DNA from: Polaribacter sp.
GTDB taxonomy: Bacteria > Bacteroidota > Bacteroidia > Flavobacteriales > Flavobacteriaceae
DNA: 64,000 nt
Reading direction: 5' to 3'
Assembly (NCBI GenBank): GCA_020740485.1
Contig: DYMN01000006.1
Coordinates: forward strand, 1-64,000
In this document: positions 39,028 through 48,672 of the stretch, in pieces
Position numbering within the stretch: position 1 is the stretch's first letter
Layout of the letters: each line of letters starts with the position of its first letter
Made by a program: the position numbers and the translations under genes
The notes under the pieces: generated by a model
Database searches by the model: none
The model's input: the letters and a program-made list of their open reading frames with translations, nothing else
Told to the model about the DNA's origin: nothing

Positions 39028-39621
39028 TTATTCATCGTCTTCGTCGGCTTCTTCAGTTGCTACTGCAACGGCAGCTCCTCTTGCCATACGGACTTGACAA
39101 ATCACGATATTGTCGGGTTGGTTTATTTTATACTCCTCAACTCGGATGTCTTGAACAGTTACTTTTTCCCCAATTTTTAACTTCTCAATGTCAATGTTAA
39201 TAACATCCGGAAGATTTTTAGGTAATGCTGTAACAGACAATCTTGTGTTGGTAATTTTCAAAAGTCCTCCTGCTCTAACTCCGGCAGGGCTTCCATTTAG
39301 TTTTACAGGAATACTCATTGTAATCGATTTATCATCGTGCAATTGATAAAAATCTATGTGTAAAATTGCATCAGATACAGGGTGGTACTGAACATCTTGC
39401 TTGATAGCGTTAAACACCTTGTCACCACCTAAATCTAAACTCACCGTATGTACGTCAGGAGTATAAATTAAAGGTTTTAATGACATTTCATCAACTGAAA
39501 AGTGAATTACTTCCTTCCCTCCGTATAATACGCAAGGGACCTTTTCAGCATTACGTAGTGCCTTACTGTCTTTCTTGCCTACGCTTTCTCTTTTGGATCC
39601 TTTGATCGAAATAGATTTCAT
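39028..39621 (-). CDS. rplY: 50S ribosomal protein L25/Ctc
   Basis: MKSISIKGSKRESVGKKDSKALRNAEKVPCVLYGG; HIDFYQL; acidic C-terminal tail. Confidence 0.94.
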   Translation of the reverse strand: MKSISIKGSKRESVGKKDSKALRNAEKVPCVLYGGKEVIHFSVDEMSLKPLIYTPDVHTVSLDLGGDKVFNAIKQDVQYHPVSDAILHIDFYQLHDDKSITMSIPVKLNGSPAGVRAGGLLKITNTRLSVTALPKNLPDVINIDIEKLKIGEKVTVQDIRVEEYKINQPDNIVICQVRMARGAAVAVATEEADEDDE

Positions 39622-39841
39622 TTGTTTATTGATTATTAATTATTGATTATTTGGTTATTTGGTTAATTATTATTATCTTATTTATTTCAAAAAAAAATTC
39701 GATGATTACTTCGAAATTAATAATATCAATTGCAACGTAAATAAAAAAATTGATTACTCTAATTTATTCTTGTAAAACTCTGTTTAATAAAAAAAGTTCA
39801 TCAAATAATAAAAATTATTCTTGCTTTTTACTTTTTACTTT

Positions 39842-40780
39842 TTACATTATAAATTGCCAACTCGTTGATTCATTGCCTTGAACATTATGCATCACCTGCG
39901 CAAATAAAGGGGCGCAAGATACAACTTTTATTTTATCATTCGCAAATTTTAATGGAATTGTATCTGTAACCATTACTTCAGTCAATGGTGAAGTGGTAAT
40001 TCTCTCATTAGCTTTACCTGAAAAAATAGCGTGTGTAGCAATGGCTCTTACGCTTTTTGCTCCTTTGTCTAACATCAATTCAGCTGCTTTTGTAATCGTT
40101 CCGGCAGTATCTATCATATCATCTACCAATATTACATTTTTTCCTTCCACGTTTCCAATGAGTTCCATTTTACTTACCACATTAGCTTTTTCTCTTTGCT
40201 TGTAACAGATAACCACATCTGAATCTAAATATTTTGAATAAGAATGTGCTCTCTTTGATCCTCCCATATCCGGTGATGCAATCACTAAATTATCTAACTG
40301 TAATGATTGAATATAAGGTATGAATATTGCTGAAGCATACAAATGGTCAACCGGTTTTTCAAAAAAACCTTGAATTTGGTCAGCGTGCAAATCCATCGTC
40401 ATAATTCGTGTAGCACCAGCGCTTTGCAATAAATTTGCTACCATTTTTGCCCCAATCGCCACTCTGGGTTTATCTTTTCTATCTTGGCGCGCCCATCCGA
40501 AATAGGGCATCACTGCCGTAACGTGGCGAGCCGATGCTCTTTTAGCAGCATCTAACATCAATAACATTTCCATTAAATTATCAGAAGGAGGCATGGTTGA
40601 GCCAATGATGAAAACCCTGCGTCCTCTCACAGATTCCTCAAAGGCAGGTTGAAACTCACCGTCGCTGAATCTTTGAACATTCACTTTACCTAACTCTAAT
40701 CCGTAACTTTTTGCAATTTTAAGCGCTAATTCCTCACTTTGAGAACACGCGAAAATTTTGGGTGGCAGATCAAAACTCAT
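39842..40780 (-). CDS. prs: ribose-phosphate pyrophosphokinase
   Basis: KIFACSQSEELALKIAKSYG, RVFIIGSTMPPSDNLMEMLLM, VILVDDMIDTAGTITKAAELM PRPP loop. Confidence 0.96.
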   Translation of the reverse strand: MSFDLPPKIFACSQSEELALKIAKSYGLELGKVNVQRFSDGEFQPAFEESVRGRRVFIIGSTMPPSDNLMEMLLMLDAAKRASARHVTAVMPYFGWARQDRKDKPRVAIGAKMVANLLQSAGATRIMTMDLHADQIQGFFEKPVDHLYASAIFIPYIQSLQLDNLVIASPDMGGSKRAHSYSKYLDSDVVICYKQREKANVVSKMELIGNVEGKNVILVDDMIDTAGTITKAAELMLDKGAKSVRAIATHAIFSGKANERITTSPLTEVMVTDTIPLKFANDKIKVVSCAPLFAQVMHNVQGNESTSWQFIM

Positions 40781-40886
40781 AAATTAGCATTAATGAAGTT
40801 ATTTTGCAAAATTACATCTTTTTTACGGAAAACCTTACTAACATTTATAAAATCATTTTTTATTATTGTTTTTCAAATATTTTTTC

Positions 40887-40894
40887 TACTTTTG
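40887..40894 (+). promoter_or_regulatory. promoter -7 box TACTTTTG upstream of tRNA-Leu
   Basis: TAnnTTTG match with TTG 18 nt upstream (40866-40868). Confidence 0.5.
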
Positions 40895-40913
40895 TCGTCC
40901 CTATTTCATTTAG

Positions 40914-40997
40914 GCCTTGGTGGCGGAATTGGTAGACGCGCTGGACTCAAAATCCAGTGCTAGCAATAGCGTGTGGGTTCGATTCCCACCCAAGGTA
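40914..40997 (+). tRNA. tRNA-Leu (CAA)
   Basis: GCCTTGGTGGCGGAATTGGTAGACGCGCTGGACTCAAAATCCAGTGCTAGCAATAGCGTGTGGGTTCGATTCCCACCCAAGGTA, long variable arm, CAA anticodon. Confidence 0.94.
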
Positions 40998-41023
40998 CTT
41001 TAAAATCAACATCCTCACGTGGG

Positions 41024-41983
41024 ATGTTTTTTTTTGTGATTAGATATTATACCCTATTTTTGTATAAATTTTTTAAATTGAACGAATCATATCCTTCCAT
41101 AATAGCACTTGGCACTTTTGACGGAGTGCATCTGGGACATCAACAAATTATTCATCAGGTTTTGACAATGGCATTCGATGAAAAGTTAAAACCTATTTTA
41201 GTTACTTTTTTTCCGCATCCTTCACATATCCTAAATCCTGAAAAACCCTTAAAACTGATAAATTCCATAGATGAGCGGGTCAAACTGATAAAAAGTCATG
41301 GCATTGAATCAGTTTATGTTCAGGAATTTACACGCGAATTTGCTAATCAGTCCGCTGCTGAATTTGTGGAAAACACACTACTCAAAGAGCTCAATATGAA
41401 AATATTAATCGTGGGGCATGATCACCAATTCGGCAAAAATAAAGAAGGGGACTTTGAGTTTTTATCTCAATTAGGCGCGAAAAAAGGATTCAAAGTGATT
41501 CAAGTTAAGCCTTTCTATTATCAAGGCTACTTAATCAGCTCAACACTCATCAGAAATTTAATTCTAGAAGGGGATTTTGATAAAGCCAATTCATTTTTGG
41601 GTTATCCCTTCTGCTTATTTGGAAAAGTGGTACAAGGCAATCAATTAGGAAGAAAAATCGGATTTAACACGGCTAATATCGTTTTAGACTTTTCCAATAA
41701 AATAGTCCCAAGATTGGGTGTTTACATCGTAAAAACAAATATCCTCGGAGAAATCGTTTGGGGAATGATGAATGTTGGTTTTCGACCCACAGTAGATGGA
41801 AAAACCCAAACCATTGAAGTTCATTTTTTCTTTTTTGATAAAGATTTGTATTTTCAACATTTGAAAATTAAAGTTTTACATTGGGTAAGGGAAGAAAGGA
41901 AGTTTTCTGATATTGACGAATTGAAGAACCAACTGAATAAAGATAAAAACACCGCTTTAACGTGGATTAATCAATATAAATAA
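41024..41983 (+). CDS. ribF: bifunctional riboflavin kinase/FAD synthetase (start uncertain)
   Basis: SIIALGTFDGVHLGHQQII, LIVGHDHQFGKNKEGDFEFL, ISSTLIRNLILEGDFDKAN, GMMNVGFRPTVDG. The ORF-track start at 40973 lies inside the tRNA and is unlikely. Confidence 0.9.
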   Translation: MFFFVIRYYTLFLYKFFKLNESYPSIIALGTFDGVHLGHQQIIHQVLTMAFDEKLKPILVTFFPHPSHILNPEKPLKLINSIDERVKLIKSHGIESVYVQEFTREFANQSAAEFVENTLLKELNMKILIVGHDHQFGKNKEGDFEFLSQLGAKKGFKVIQVKPFYYQGYLISSTLIRNLILEGDFDKANSFLGYPFCLFGKVVQGNQLGRKIGFNTANIVLDFSNKIVPRLGVYIVKTNILGEIVWGMMNVGFRPTVDGKTQTIEVHFFFFDKDLYFQHLKIKVLHWVREERKFSDIDELKNQLNKDKNTALTWINQYK

Positions 41984-42351
41984 TGGGAATCATTAAACTA
42001 AAAAACATCAAACTATATGCTTATCACGGATGCTTAAGAGAAGAAGCACTTATAGGCAGCGAATACAGAGTAGATTTAACTGTAAAGGCAAACTTAAAAC
42101 CTTCAGCAAAATCTGATAAGTTAAAAGATACCATAGATTATGTAACCCTAAATACCATTGTTAAGGAAGAAATGGCACTGCGCTCTGAACTATTGGAAAA
42201 CGTTGCCAAAAGAATAATAGATCGTATAATGAAAAATTTTCCTACCGTAACAATGATAGAAGTAGATGTTGCAAAAACCAACCCGCCCATTGGGGGGAAT
42301 GTGGAAAGTGTAAACGTGATATTGACAGAAAAACGCAAACTAAAAAAATAA
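41983..42351 (+). CDS. folB: dihydroneopterin aldolase
   Basis: MGIIKLKNIKLYAYHGCLREEALIGSEYRVDLTV; DTIDYVTLNTIVKEEM; KTNPPIGGNVESVNVIL. Confidence 0.93.
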   Translation: MGIIKLKNIKLYAYHGCLREEALIGSEYRVDLTVKANLKPSAKSDKLKDTIDYVTLNTIVKEEMALRSELLENVAKRIIDRIMKNFPTVTMIEVDVAKTNPPIGGNVESVNVILTEKRKLKK

Positions 42352-42472
42352 TAGGTTTTTTTATTTTTTTATGTAAATTTGCATCCCCATAATGTTAGTA
42401 AGTGAGAGCTGAAAGGAAAAAATCATCCTTTTCCCTTTTAACTTTTTCCTTTTAACTTTTAACATTCTAATA

Positions 42473-42543
42473 GGCACTTTGGCCGAGTGGTCAGGCAGAG
42501 GTCTGCAAAACCTTGTACAGCGGTTCGAATCCGCTAGGTGCCT
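42473..42543 (+). tRNA. tRNA-Cys (GCA)
   Basis: GGCACTTTGGCCGAGTGGTCAGGCAGAGGTCTGCAAAACCTTGTACAGCGGTTCGAATCCGCTAGGTGCCT; GCA anticodon, U73 discriminator. Confidence 0.94.
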
Positions 42544-42726
42544 CTGAAAGAAAACCATCATTCAACGAAGTTGTTTGATGGTTTTTTGTTTTTCATCAAA
42601 GATTTTTATTTATTTGCTCAATAATTTAACAAAAAAAATGAAATGAGCATAACAAAAAGTTGATACCAACCGAAAATGATTATGCGAATTCCATCTGACC
42701 TTTAAAAAACAATTAAACATAAGCGG

Positions 42727-45186
42727 ATGAAAGTATTAAAATTTGGTGGAACATCGGTAAGCTCTCAAATATCACTACAAAATCTCGTAAAAATTGTAAA
42801 AACAGAATACGCTATTGATAATGAATTGATTGTAGTGTGTTCTGCGCTTTCCGGGATTACCAATTTATTGCAAAAAATGGCAATAGATGCCTCTTTACAA
42901 CAAAATTACACTATTGATTTAAAAGAAGTTGAATCGATTCACATCCAACTGATAAAAGAAGTGTTACCCATTCATTTTCAAAATGAAGTACTTATTCATC
43001 ATAAACTATTACTCAATGAATTAGAAAATATTTTGGAAAGTGTGTCCTATTTGAGAGAAATATCTCCCAAAACGAACGACCGAATTATTTCTTTTGGTGA
43101 AAAATGGAGTAATCAAATTGTATACAATCTTCTCAAAGAAAATATAGACCCTATCATCTCCGTTAATACGAAAACTTTAATCAAGACGGACTCCAACTTT
43201 GGAAATGCACAAATAGATTTTGAACTCACTGAAAAAATCGTTCAAGATTGGTATCAAACCCTTAAAAATCAAAAACCCGTAGTAATAGCTACCGGATTTA
43301 TTGCGTCTGACATCTCAGGAAATACTACCACTTTAGGAAGAGGAGGTAGTGATTACACAGCTTCTGTTTTGGGGGCCTTACTCAACGCATCTGAAATTCA
43401 AATTTGGACCGATGTCAACGGCTTTATGACCGCCGACCCAAAATGGGTTTCCAATGCTAAAAGTTTGCCTTTTTTGAGCTATGCAGAAGCGATGGAACTT
43501 TCCTATTTCGGGGCTAAAGTCATTTACCCACCCACGATGATTCCGGTTATCAATAAGCAAATCCCCATTTTAATCAAAAACACTTTAAATCCTGAATTTA
43601 TCGGAACTACAATACATAATTCCACTGAAAAGGGAAATTCTATGGCTAAAGGAATTGCTTCTGTTAATGACTTAGCTTTGATAAACATTGAGGGAAATGG
43701 ATTAATTGGGTTTAAAGGTTTCGACGGTAGACTTTTTACTGCATTGGCTAACCACGATGTTAATATTATTATGGTTACCCAAGCCGGCTCTGAACACAGC
43801 ATCAGTTTTGCGTTAAGTCCCCAAGACGCCGAAAAAGCAAAAAAAATTATTTTAAAAGAGTTTAAATATGAATTTTTGATTAATAAAATTGAAAAAGTCA
43901 GTATAGAAAAAGACGTGAGTATAGTGGCGGTAGTAGGAGAAAACATGAAACACCGTAAAGGAATTGCAGGCAAAGTGTTTCACGCTTTAGGCAAAGCAGG
44001 GGTCAATATCATCGCTATTGCTCAAGGTTCATCTGAATTGAATATTTCGATGATTATAAAAAAAGAAACGCTCAAAAAAGCAATCAATGCTATCCACAAT
44101 GATTTGTTTCTATCTGACATAAAAAATGCGCATCTATTCGTTGCAGGCATCGGGAATATTGGAGGAGAACTACTAAAACAATTGGACCAACAAAACACCA
44201 AATTAGCAACTAATCACAATTTACAACTCAATTTAATCGGGATTGCCAACTCTAAAAAAACCTTTATTGATATAAGTGATTTGCAATTTAAAAATTACAG
44301 AGAAAAATTAACTCAAAAAGGGGCAAAAATTTCTTTTGATACCATATTGGAAAATCTAAAAAATACGCATTTACCTAATTTGATCTTTGTGGATAATACG
44401 GCAGATGCAAGTTTAGCTTTTTACTATAAAAAATTTTTAGAAAACAATATATCAGTGGTAACTTGCAATAAAATAGCTACCTCAAGTCAGCAATCAGAAT
44501 ATGATGAATTAAAGAAAATTACATTAGAAAAAAATATCAGTTTTCTCTACGAAACCAATGTGGGCGCCGGATTGCCTATCATCAAGACAATTCAAGATTT
44601 GATTGCCAGCGGCGATGAAATCATTAAAGTTGAAGCCATTTTAAGTGGCACACTTTCTTATATTTTCAATCAATATTCCAAAGAAAAAACCTTTGCACAG
44701 GTTGTAAAAGATGCTCAAGAAAAGGGTTACACTGAGCCCAATCCGGTTGACGATTTATCTGGCAAAGATTTTGCGCGCAAAATGTTGATTTTAGCACGTG
44801 AATCAGGGGTAAAAATGGAAATGGACGAAATTGAAATAGAACCTATTTTACCGGAAGTAGCCTTAAAAGCCTCCAATTTAAAAGAATTCTATCAAAGCCT
44901 TGAACATAACGAAACGCTGTTTGCACATCAAAGAGATAAAGCTTTTGAAAACAAACAATTCCTGAGATATATGGGAACGTTTGAAAATGGGAAAGTGAAA
45001 TTAGCAATCAAAGCAGTCGATCAAAATCATCCATTCTACGGACTCACGGGAAGTGATAATATTATCGCCATTACCACAAATAGGTATTTAAACAATCCGC
45101 TTGTAGTAAAAGGACCCGGAGCCGGAGCTTGCGTTACAGCAGCCGGTGTTTTTGCCGATATTATGAGTGCCGCTAACCTGTTTTAA
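42727..45186 (+). CDS. thrA: bifunctional aspartokinase/homoserine dehydrogenase
   Basis: MKVLKFGGTSVSS; TTLGRGGSDYTASVLGALLNA; ACT repeats; LFVAGIGNIGGELLKQL; YETNVGAGLPIIKTIQDLIASGDEI. Confidence 0.96.
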   Translation: MKVLKFGGTSVSSQISLQNLVKIVKTEYAIDNELIVVCSALSGITNLLQKMAIDASLQQNYTIDLKEVESIHIQLIKEVLPIHFQNEVLIHHKLLLNELENILESVSYLREISPKTNDRIISFGEKWSNQIVYNLLKENIDPIISVNTKTLIKTDSNFGNAQIDFELTEKIVQDWYQTLKNQKPVVIATGFIASDISGNTTTLGRGGSDYTASVLGALLNASEIQIWTDVNGFMTADPKWVSNAKSLPFLSYAEAMELSYFGAKVIYPPTMIPVINKQIPILIKNTLNPEFIGTTIHNSTEKGNSMAKGIASVNDLALINIEGNGLIGFKGFDGRLFTALANHDVNIIMVTQAGSEHSISFALSPQDAEKAKKIILKEFKYEFLINKIEKVSIEKDVSIVAVVGENMKHRKGIAGKVFHALGKAGVNIIAIAQGSSELNISMIIKKETLKKAINAIHNDLFLSDIKNAHLFVAGIGNIGGELLKQLDQQNTKLATNHNLQLNLIGIANSKKTFIDISDLQFKNYREKLTQKGAKISFDTILENLKNTHLPNLIFVDNTADASLAFYYKKFLENNISVVTCNKIATSSQQSEYDELKKITLEKNISFLYETNVGAGLPIIKTIQDLIASGDEIIKVEAILSGTLSYIFNQYSKEKTFAQVVKDAQEKGYTEPNPVDDLSGKDFARKMLILARESGVKMEMDEIEIEPILPEVALKASNLKEFYQSLEHNETLFAHQRDKAFENKQFLRYMGTFENGKVKLAIKAVDQNHPFYGLTGSDNIIAITTNRYLNNPLVVKGPGAGACVTAAGVFADIMSAANLF

Positions 45187-45359
45187 ATTAAAAGTATATT
45201 GATCAGGTTGAGTGAATGAATTCTTGACGCAATTTATAACTCTAAAATCAATCTAAAATCGTAAATCGTGGTTTTGAGACTTCTACTTCCGCTAAATTCG
45301 CCACGCAAGTTGAAAATCACGACTTGGCGCGAGCGTCGTATCGGAATCGACAAGCACAC

Positions 45360-45387
45360 TGCAGGCAAGCTCAACCACCTTTAATAA
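45360..45387. repeat. 28-nt dispersed repeat (inverted copy of 15567-15594)
   Basis: TGCAGGCAAGCTCAACCACCTTTAATAA between thrA and thrB. Confidence 0.85.
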
Positions 45388-45408
45388 ATCAAAAAAATTC
45401 AAAAAATT

Positions 45409-46344
45409 ATGTCTTCATCTACTGTAAAAGTGTTTGCACCAGCGACCATAGCCAATTTATCCGTCGGATATGATGTATTAGGATTGGCTTTGCATCAACC
45501 CGGAGACGAAGTCATTCTTAGAAAAAACAAGACCGGAAAAGTTACTATCTCTAAAATTTCGGGTGACGAAGGTAAATTACCTTATGATCCCACTAAAAAT
45601 ACAGTGAGCACCGTAATAATAGACTACTTAAAACAGAGAAATCTCGATTTTGGTGTTGATATAGAATTGAATAAAAAAATGCCGTTTGGAAGTGGATTGG
45701 GTTCCAGTTCTGCCAGTGCCGTTGCCGGATTGGTTGCCATCAATGCCTTGGCCGATATGCCTTGGGAGAAAAAATTACTACTACCCTTGGCTATGGAAGG
45801 CGAACGCGTGGCTTGTGGCATTGCACACGCCGACAATGTGGCGCCTTCACTACTGGGCGGTGTAACGCTCATCCGAAGTTACCATCCTTTAGAGGTCATC
45901 AAACTTCCTTTTCCCGAACATTTACATCTGGGCTTGGTTTATCCACACGTCAATATACCCACCTCGCAAGCCCGTAGGATTTTACCACAAAAAGTTACAC
46001 TCAAAGACGCTTCCGTACAATGGGGTAACCTTGGCGGATTAGTAGCCGGCTTTTGTCTTAAGGACGTTGAACTCATCGGTAACAGCATGAATGATATCCT
46101 CATTGAGCCCGTAAGGTCTTTATTGATCCCTTATTTTGATGCATTGAAAAACATAGCTTTACATCAAGGCGCACTCAATTTTGGAATATCCGGTTCCGGA
46201 CCGACTATGTTTATTCTGACCAACGACGAGCGCACCTCTTCTACTATCGCAGACCAAATTCAACGTTATCTCAAAGAAAGAAACGTCAATTCTAACACTT
46301 ACCTCAGTAAGATCAATCCGGAAGGAGCCTTGGTTCTTTCCTAA
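45409..46344 (+). CDS. thrB: homoserine kinase
   Basis: VFAPATIANLSVGYDVLGLAL; MPFGSGLGSSSASAVAGLVAIN GHMP motif; GALNFGISGSGPTMFIL. Confidence 0.96.
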   Translation: MSSSTVKVFAPATIANLSVGYDVLGLALHQPGDEVILRKNKTGKVTISKISGDEGKLPYDPTKNTVSTVIIDYLKQRNLDFGVDIELNKKMPFGSGLGSSSASAVAGLVAINALADMPWEKKLLLPLAMEGERVACGIAHADNVAPSLLGGVTLIRSYHPLEVIKLPFPEHLHLGLVYPHVNIPTSQARRILPQKVTLKDASVQWGNLGGLVAGFCLKDVELIGNSMNDILIEPVRSLLIPYFDALKNIALHQGALNFGISGSGPTMFILTNDERTSSTIADQIQRYLKERNVNSNTYLSKINPEGALVLS

Positions 46345-46358
46345 TATTACCAAAATAA

Positions 46359-47663
46359 ATGAAACTATACAGCACCCGCAATCCCAAGCACATCGTTAGT
46401 CTACAAGAAGCCGTTTTCAAAGGGTTAGCCGATGATGGCGGTCTTTATTTACCTACGGAAATTCCCGTTTTTGAAGCCGATTTTTTTAAACAAATACATC
46501 AAATGCACTTGCAGGAAATTTATTTGGAAGTGGCAAAAAAATGGATAGGAAGTGCGGTACCGGAAACGGAGTTACGAAAAATCATCAAAAGAGTTTTTTA
46601 TTTTGATATCCCGATAGTCCAAATTCACGATAATATATTCACATTGGAACTGTTTCACGGACCTACGCTTGCTTTCAAAGATGTAGGCGCCGGTTTTATG
46701 GCGGGTTTAATGGCTTATTTTATCAAAGATCAAAATAAAGAAATTAATATTGTGGTAGCCACTTCCGGCGACACTGGAAGTGCTGTAGCTGCCGGTTTTT
46801 ATGACGTGCCGGGCATCAATGTTTTTATTCTCTATCCAAAAGGTAAGGTAAGCCCATTGCAAGAAAAACAATTGACCACGTGGGGCAAAAACATCAAAGC
46901 AGTGGAAGTAGAAGGCACTTTTGATGATTGTCAAGCTTTAGCAAAAAAACTCCTTTCTGACAGAGCGCTCAATACCCAAATCAACATTAGCTCAGCTAAC
47001 AGTATCAACATAGCCCGCTTAATTCCGCAATCATTTTACTACTTCAGTTCTTACGCCGATTTAAAATTATTTGGAAATAGTTTTGCTTATTCCGTCCCCA
47101 GTGGTAATTTCGGAAATCTCACTGCCGGATTGTTAGCCAAAAAAATGGGCTTACCTATTGATTTCTTTATAGCGGCAACTAATGTCAATGACGTATTTCC
47201 TAATTATTTACAGACCGGAACTTACACCCCAAAGCCTTCCGTAGAAACCATAAGCAACGCTATGGACGTGGGAAATCCGAGTAATTTTGAGCGTATGATG
47301 GATTTATACCCTGAATTTGAAAAATTAAAACAAAATATCAAAAGCAAACATTATACGGATGATGCCACGCGGGTTATTATCAAAGAAGTGTTCGAAAAAT
47401 ACAGCTATACAATGGACCCACACGGCGCAGTGGGTTATTTGGCTTTACGAGATAAGATAAAGGAATTAGGTGTAGAAGTCGGTGTTTTTTTAGAAACCGC
47501 ACATCCCGCTAAGTTTAAAAGTGTGTTAGATAGCACTTTAAACACTTCTATTGAAGTACCGGAAAGATTAAATGTATTTGACTCAAAACCAAAAGTAGCC
47601 ATTCCTATTCGTAACAATTACGACGAAATAGTGCAAATCATCAAAGTAGTTAATGGAATTTAA
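46359..47663 (+). CDS. thrC: threonine synthase
   Basis: MKLYSTRNPKHIVSLQEAVFKGLADDGGLYLP; FHGPTLAFKDVGAGFM; VVATSGDTGSAVAAGFY. Confidence 0.96.
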   Translation: MKLYSTRNPKHIVSLQEAVFKGLADDGGLYLPTEIPVFEADFFKQIHQMHLQEIYLEVAKKWIGSAVPETELRKIIKRVFYFDIPIVQIHDNIFTLELFHGPTLAFKDVGAGFMAGLMAYFIKDQNKEINIVVATSGDTGSAVAAGFYDVPGINVFILYPKGKVSPLQEKQLTTWGKNIKAVEVEGTFDDCQALAKKLLSDRALNTQINISSANSINIARLIPQSFYYFSSYADLKLFGNSFAYSVPSGNFGNLTAGLLAKKMGLPIDFFIAATNVNDVFPNYLQTGTYTPKPSVETISNAMDVGNPSNFERMMDLYPEFEKLKQNIKSKHYTDDATRVIIKEVFEKYSYTMDPHGAVGYLALRDKIKELGVEVGVFLETAHPAKFKSVLDSTLNTSIEVPERLNVFDSKPKVAIPIRNNYDEIVQIIKVVNGI

Positions 47664-47753
47664 ATTACATTTGTCAATAAGATTCATTTCTGCTTACTGA
47701 CTCAAAATGATTTTTTTAATTTCTAACTACTACTCTATACCATTCACTTTAAA

Positions 47754-48614
47754 ATGAAAATATATCCCATTAACACCGGTAATTTTAAACTCGACGGGGG
47801 AGCCATGTTTGGCGTAGTTCCTAAAAGTTTGTGGAATAAAACCAATCCTGCCGATGACAACAATATGATCTCAATGGCGCTGCGCTGTATGCTTATAGAA
47901 GACGGTAAGAGGTTAACGTTGATTGATACCGGAATGGGCAACAAACAATCGGAAAAATTCTTTGGTTTTTACGATATGTATGGCGATGATACTTTAGATC
48001 TGTCATTAGCCAAGTACGGTTTTCATCGCGACGATATCACCGATGTTTTTTTAACGCACCTTCATTTTGACCACTGTGGAGGTAGTATTCAATGGAACAA
48101 AGAGAGAACCGGATACGAACCTGCTTTCAAAAATGCAAAATTTTGGACAAATAAAGACCATTGGCAATGGGCTACCGTGCCTAATCCACGCGAAAAAGCC
48201 TCTTTCTTACCTGAAAATACCCAACCTATGCAAAGCAGCGGTCAACTCAATTTTATCGACCTGCCTAATAAGGAATATAATACGAACAGCAAATTGGGTT
48301 TCGATATTTTGTTTGTTAATGGACATACTGATAAAATGATGATTCCCCACATTCAATACCAAGGAAAAACTTTGGTTTATATGGCAGATTTACTACCTAC
48401 CACCGGACATATTCCACTTCCTTATGTTATGGGTTACGACACCCGACCGCTCTTGACTATGGATGAAAAGGCTAAATTCTTGCAGAAAGCAGTGGATGAA
48501 AATTACTATTTATTTTTGGAACACGATGCCTATACTGAAGTTTGTACGCTTCAAAACACCGAAAAAGGAATCAGACTTGGAGAAAAATTCAATTTTTATG
48601 AAATATTTAAATGA
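47754..48614 (+). CDS. MBL-fold metallo-hydrolase (lactonase-like)
   Basis: VFLTHLHFDHCGGSIQW; LIDTGMGNKQSEKFF; VYMADLLPTTGHIPLPYVMGYD. Confidence 0.85.
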   Translation: MKIYPINTGNFKLDGGAMFGVVPKSLWNKTNPADDNNMISMALRCMLIEDGKRLTLIDTGMGNKQSEKFFGFYDMYGDDTLDLSLAKYGFHRDDITDVFLTHLHFDHCGGSIQWNKERTGYEPAFKNAKFWTNKDHWQWATVPNPREKASFLPENTQPMQSSGQLNFIDLPNKEYNTNSKLGFDILFVNGHTDKMMIPHIQYQGKTLVYMADLLPTTGHIPLPYVMGYDTRPLLTMDEKAKFLQKAVDENYYLFLEHDAYTEVCTLQNTEKGIRLGEKFNFYEIFK

Positions 48615-48672
48615 TTTATTGTAACTTAAAAACTATTTTTGCAACTTATAAATTTATTGTAAATTATTAATT

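Noticed and set aside
40973-41023. ORF-track ribF start inside tRNA-Leu
   Set aside because: The start lies within the tRNA 3' part; homology begins at SIIALGTFDGVHLGH, so a downstream start is more likely.
43524-43973. 149-aa minus-strand ORF inside thrA
   Set aside because: Antisense to a clear aspartokinase/homoserine dehydrogenase; composition looks like a complement of coding sequence.
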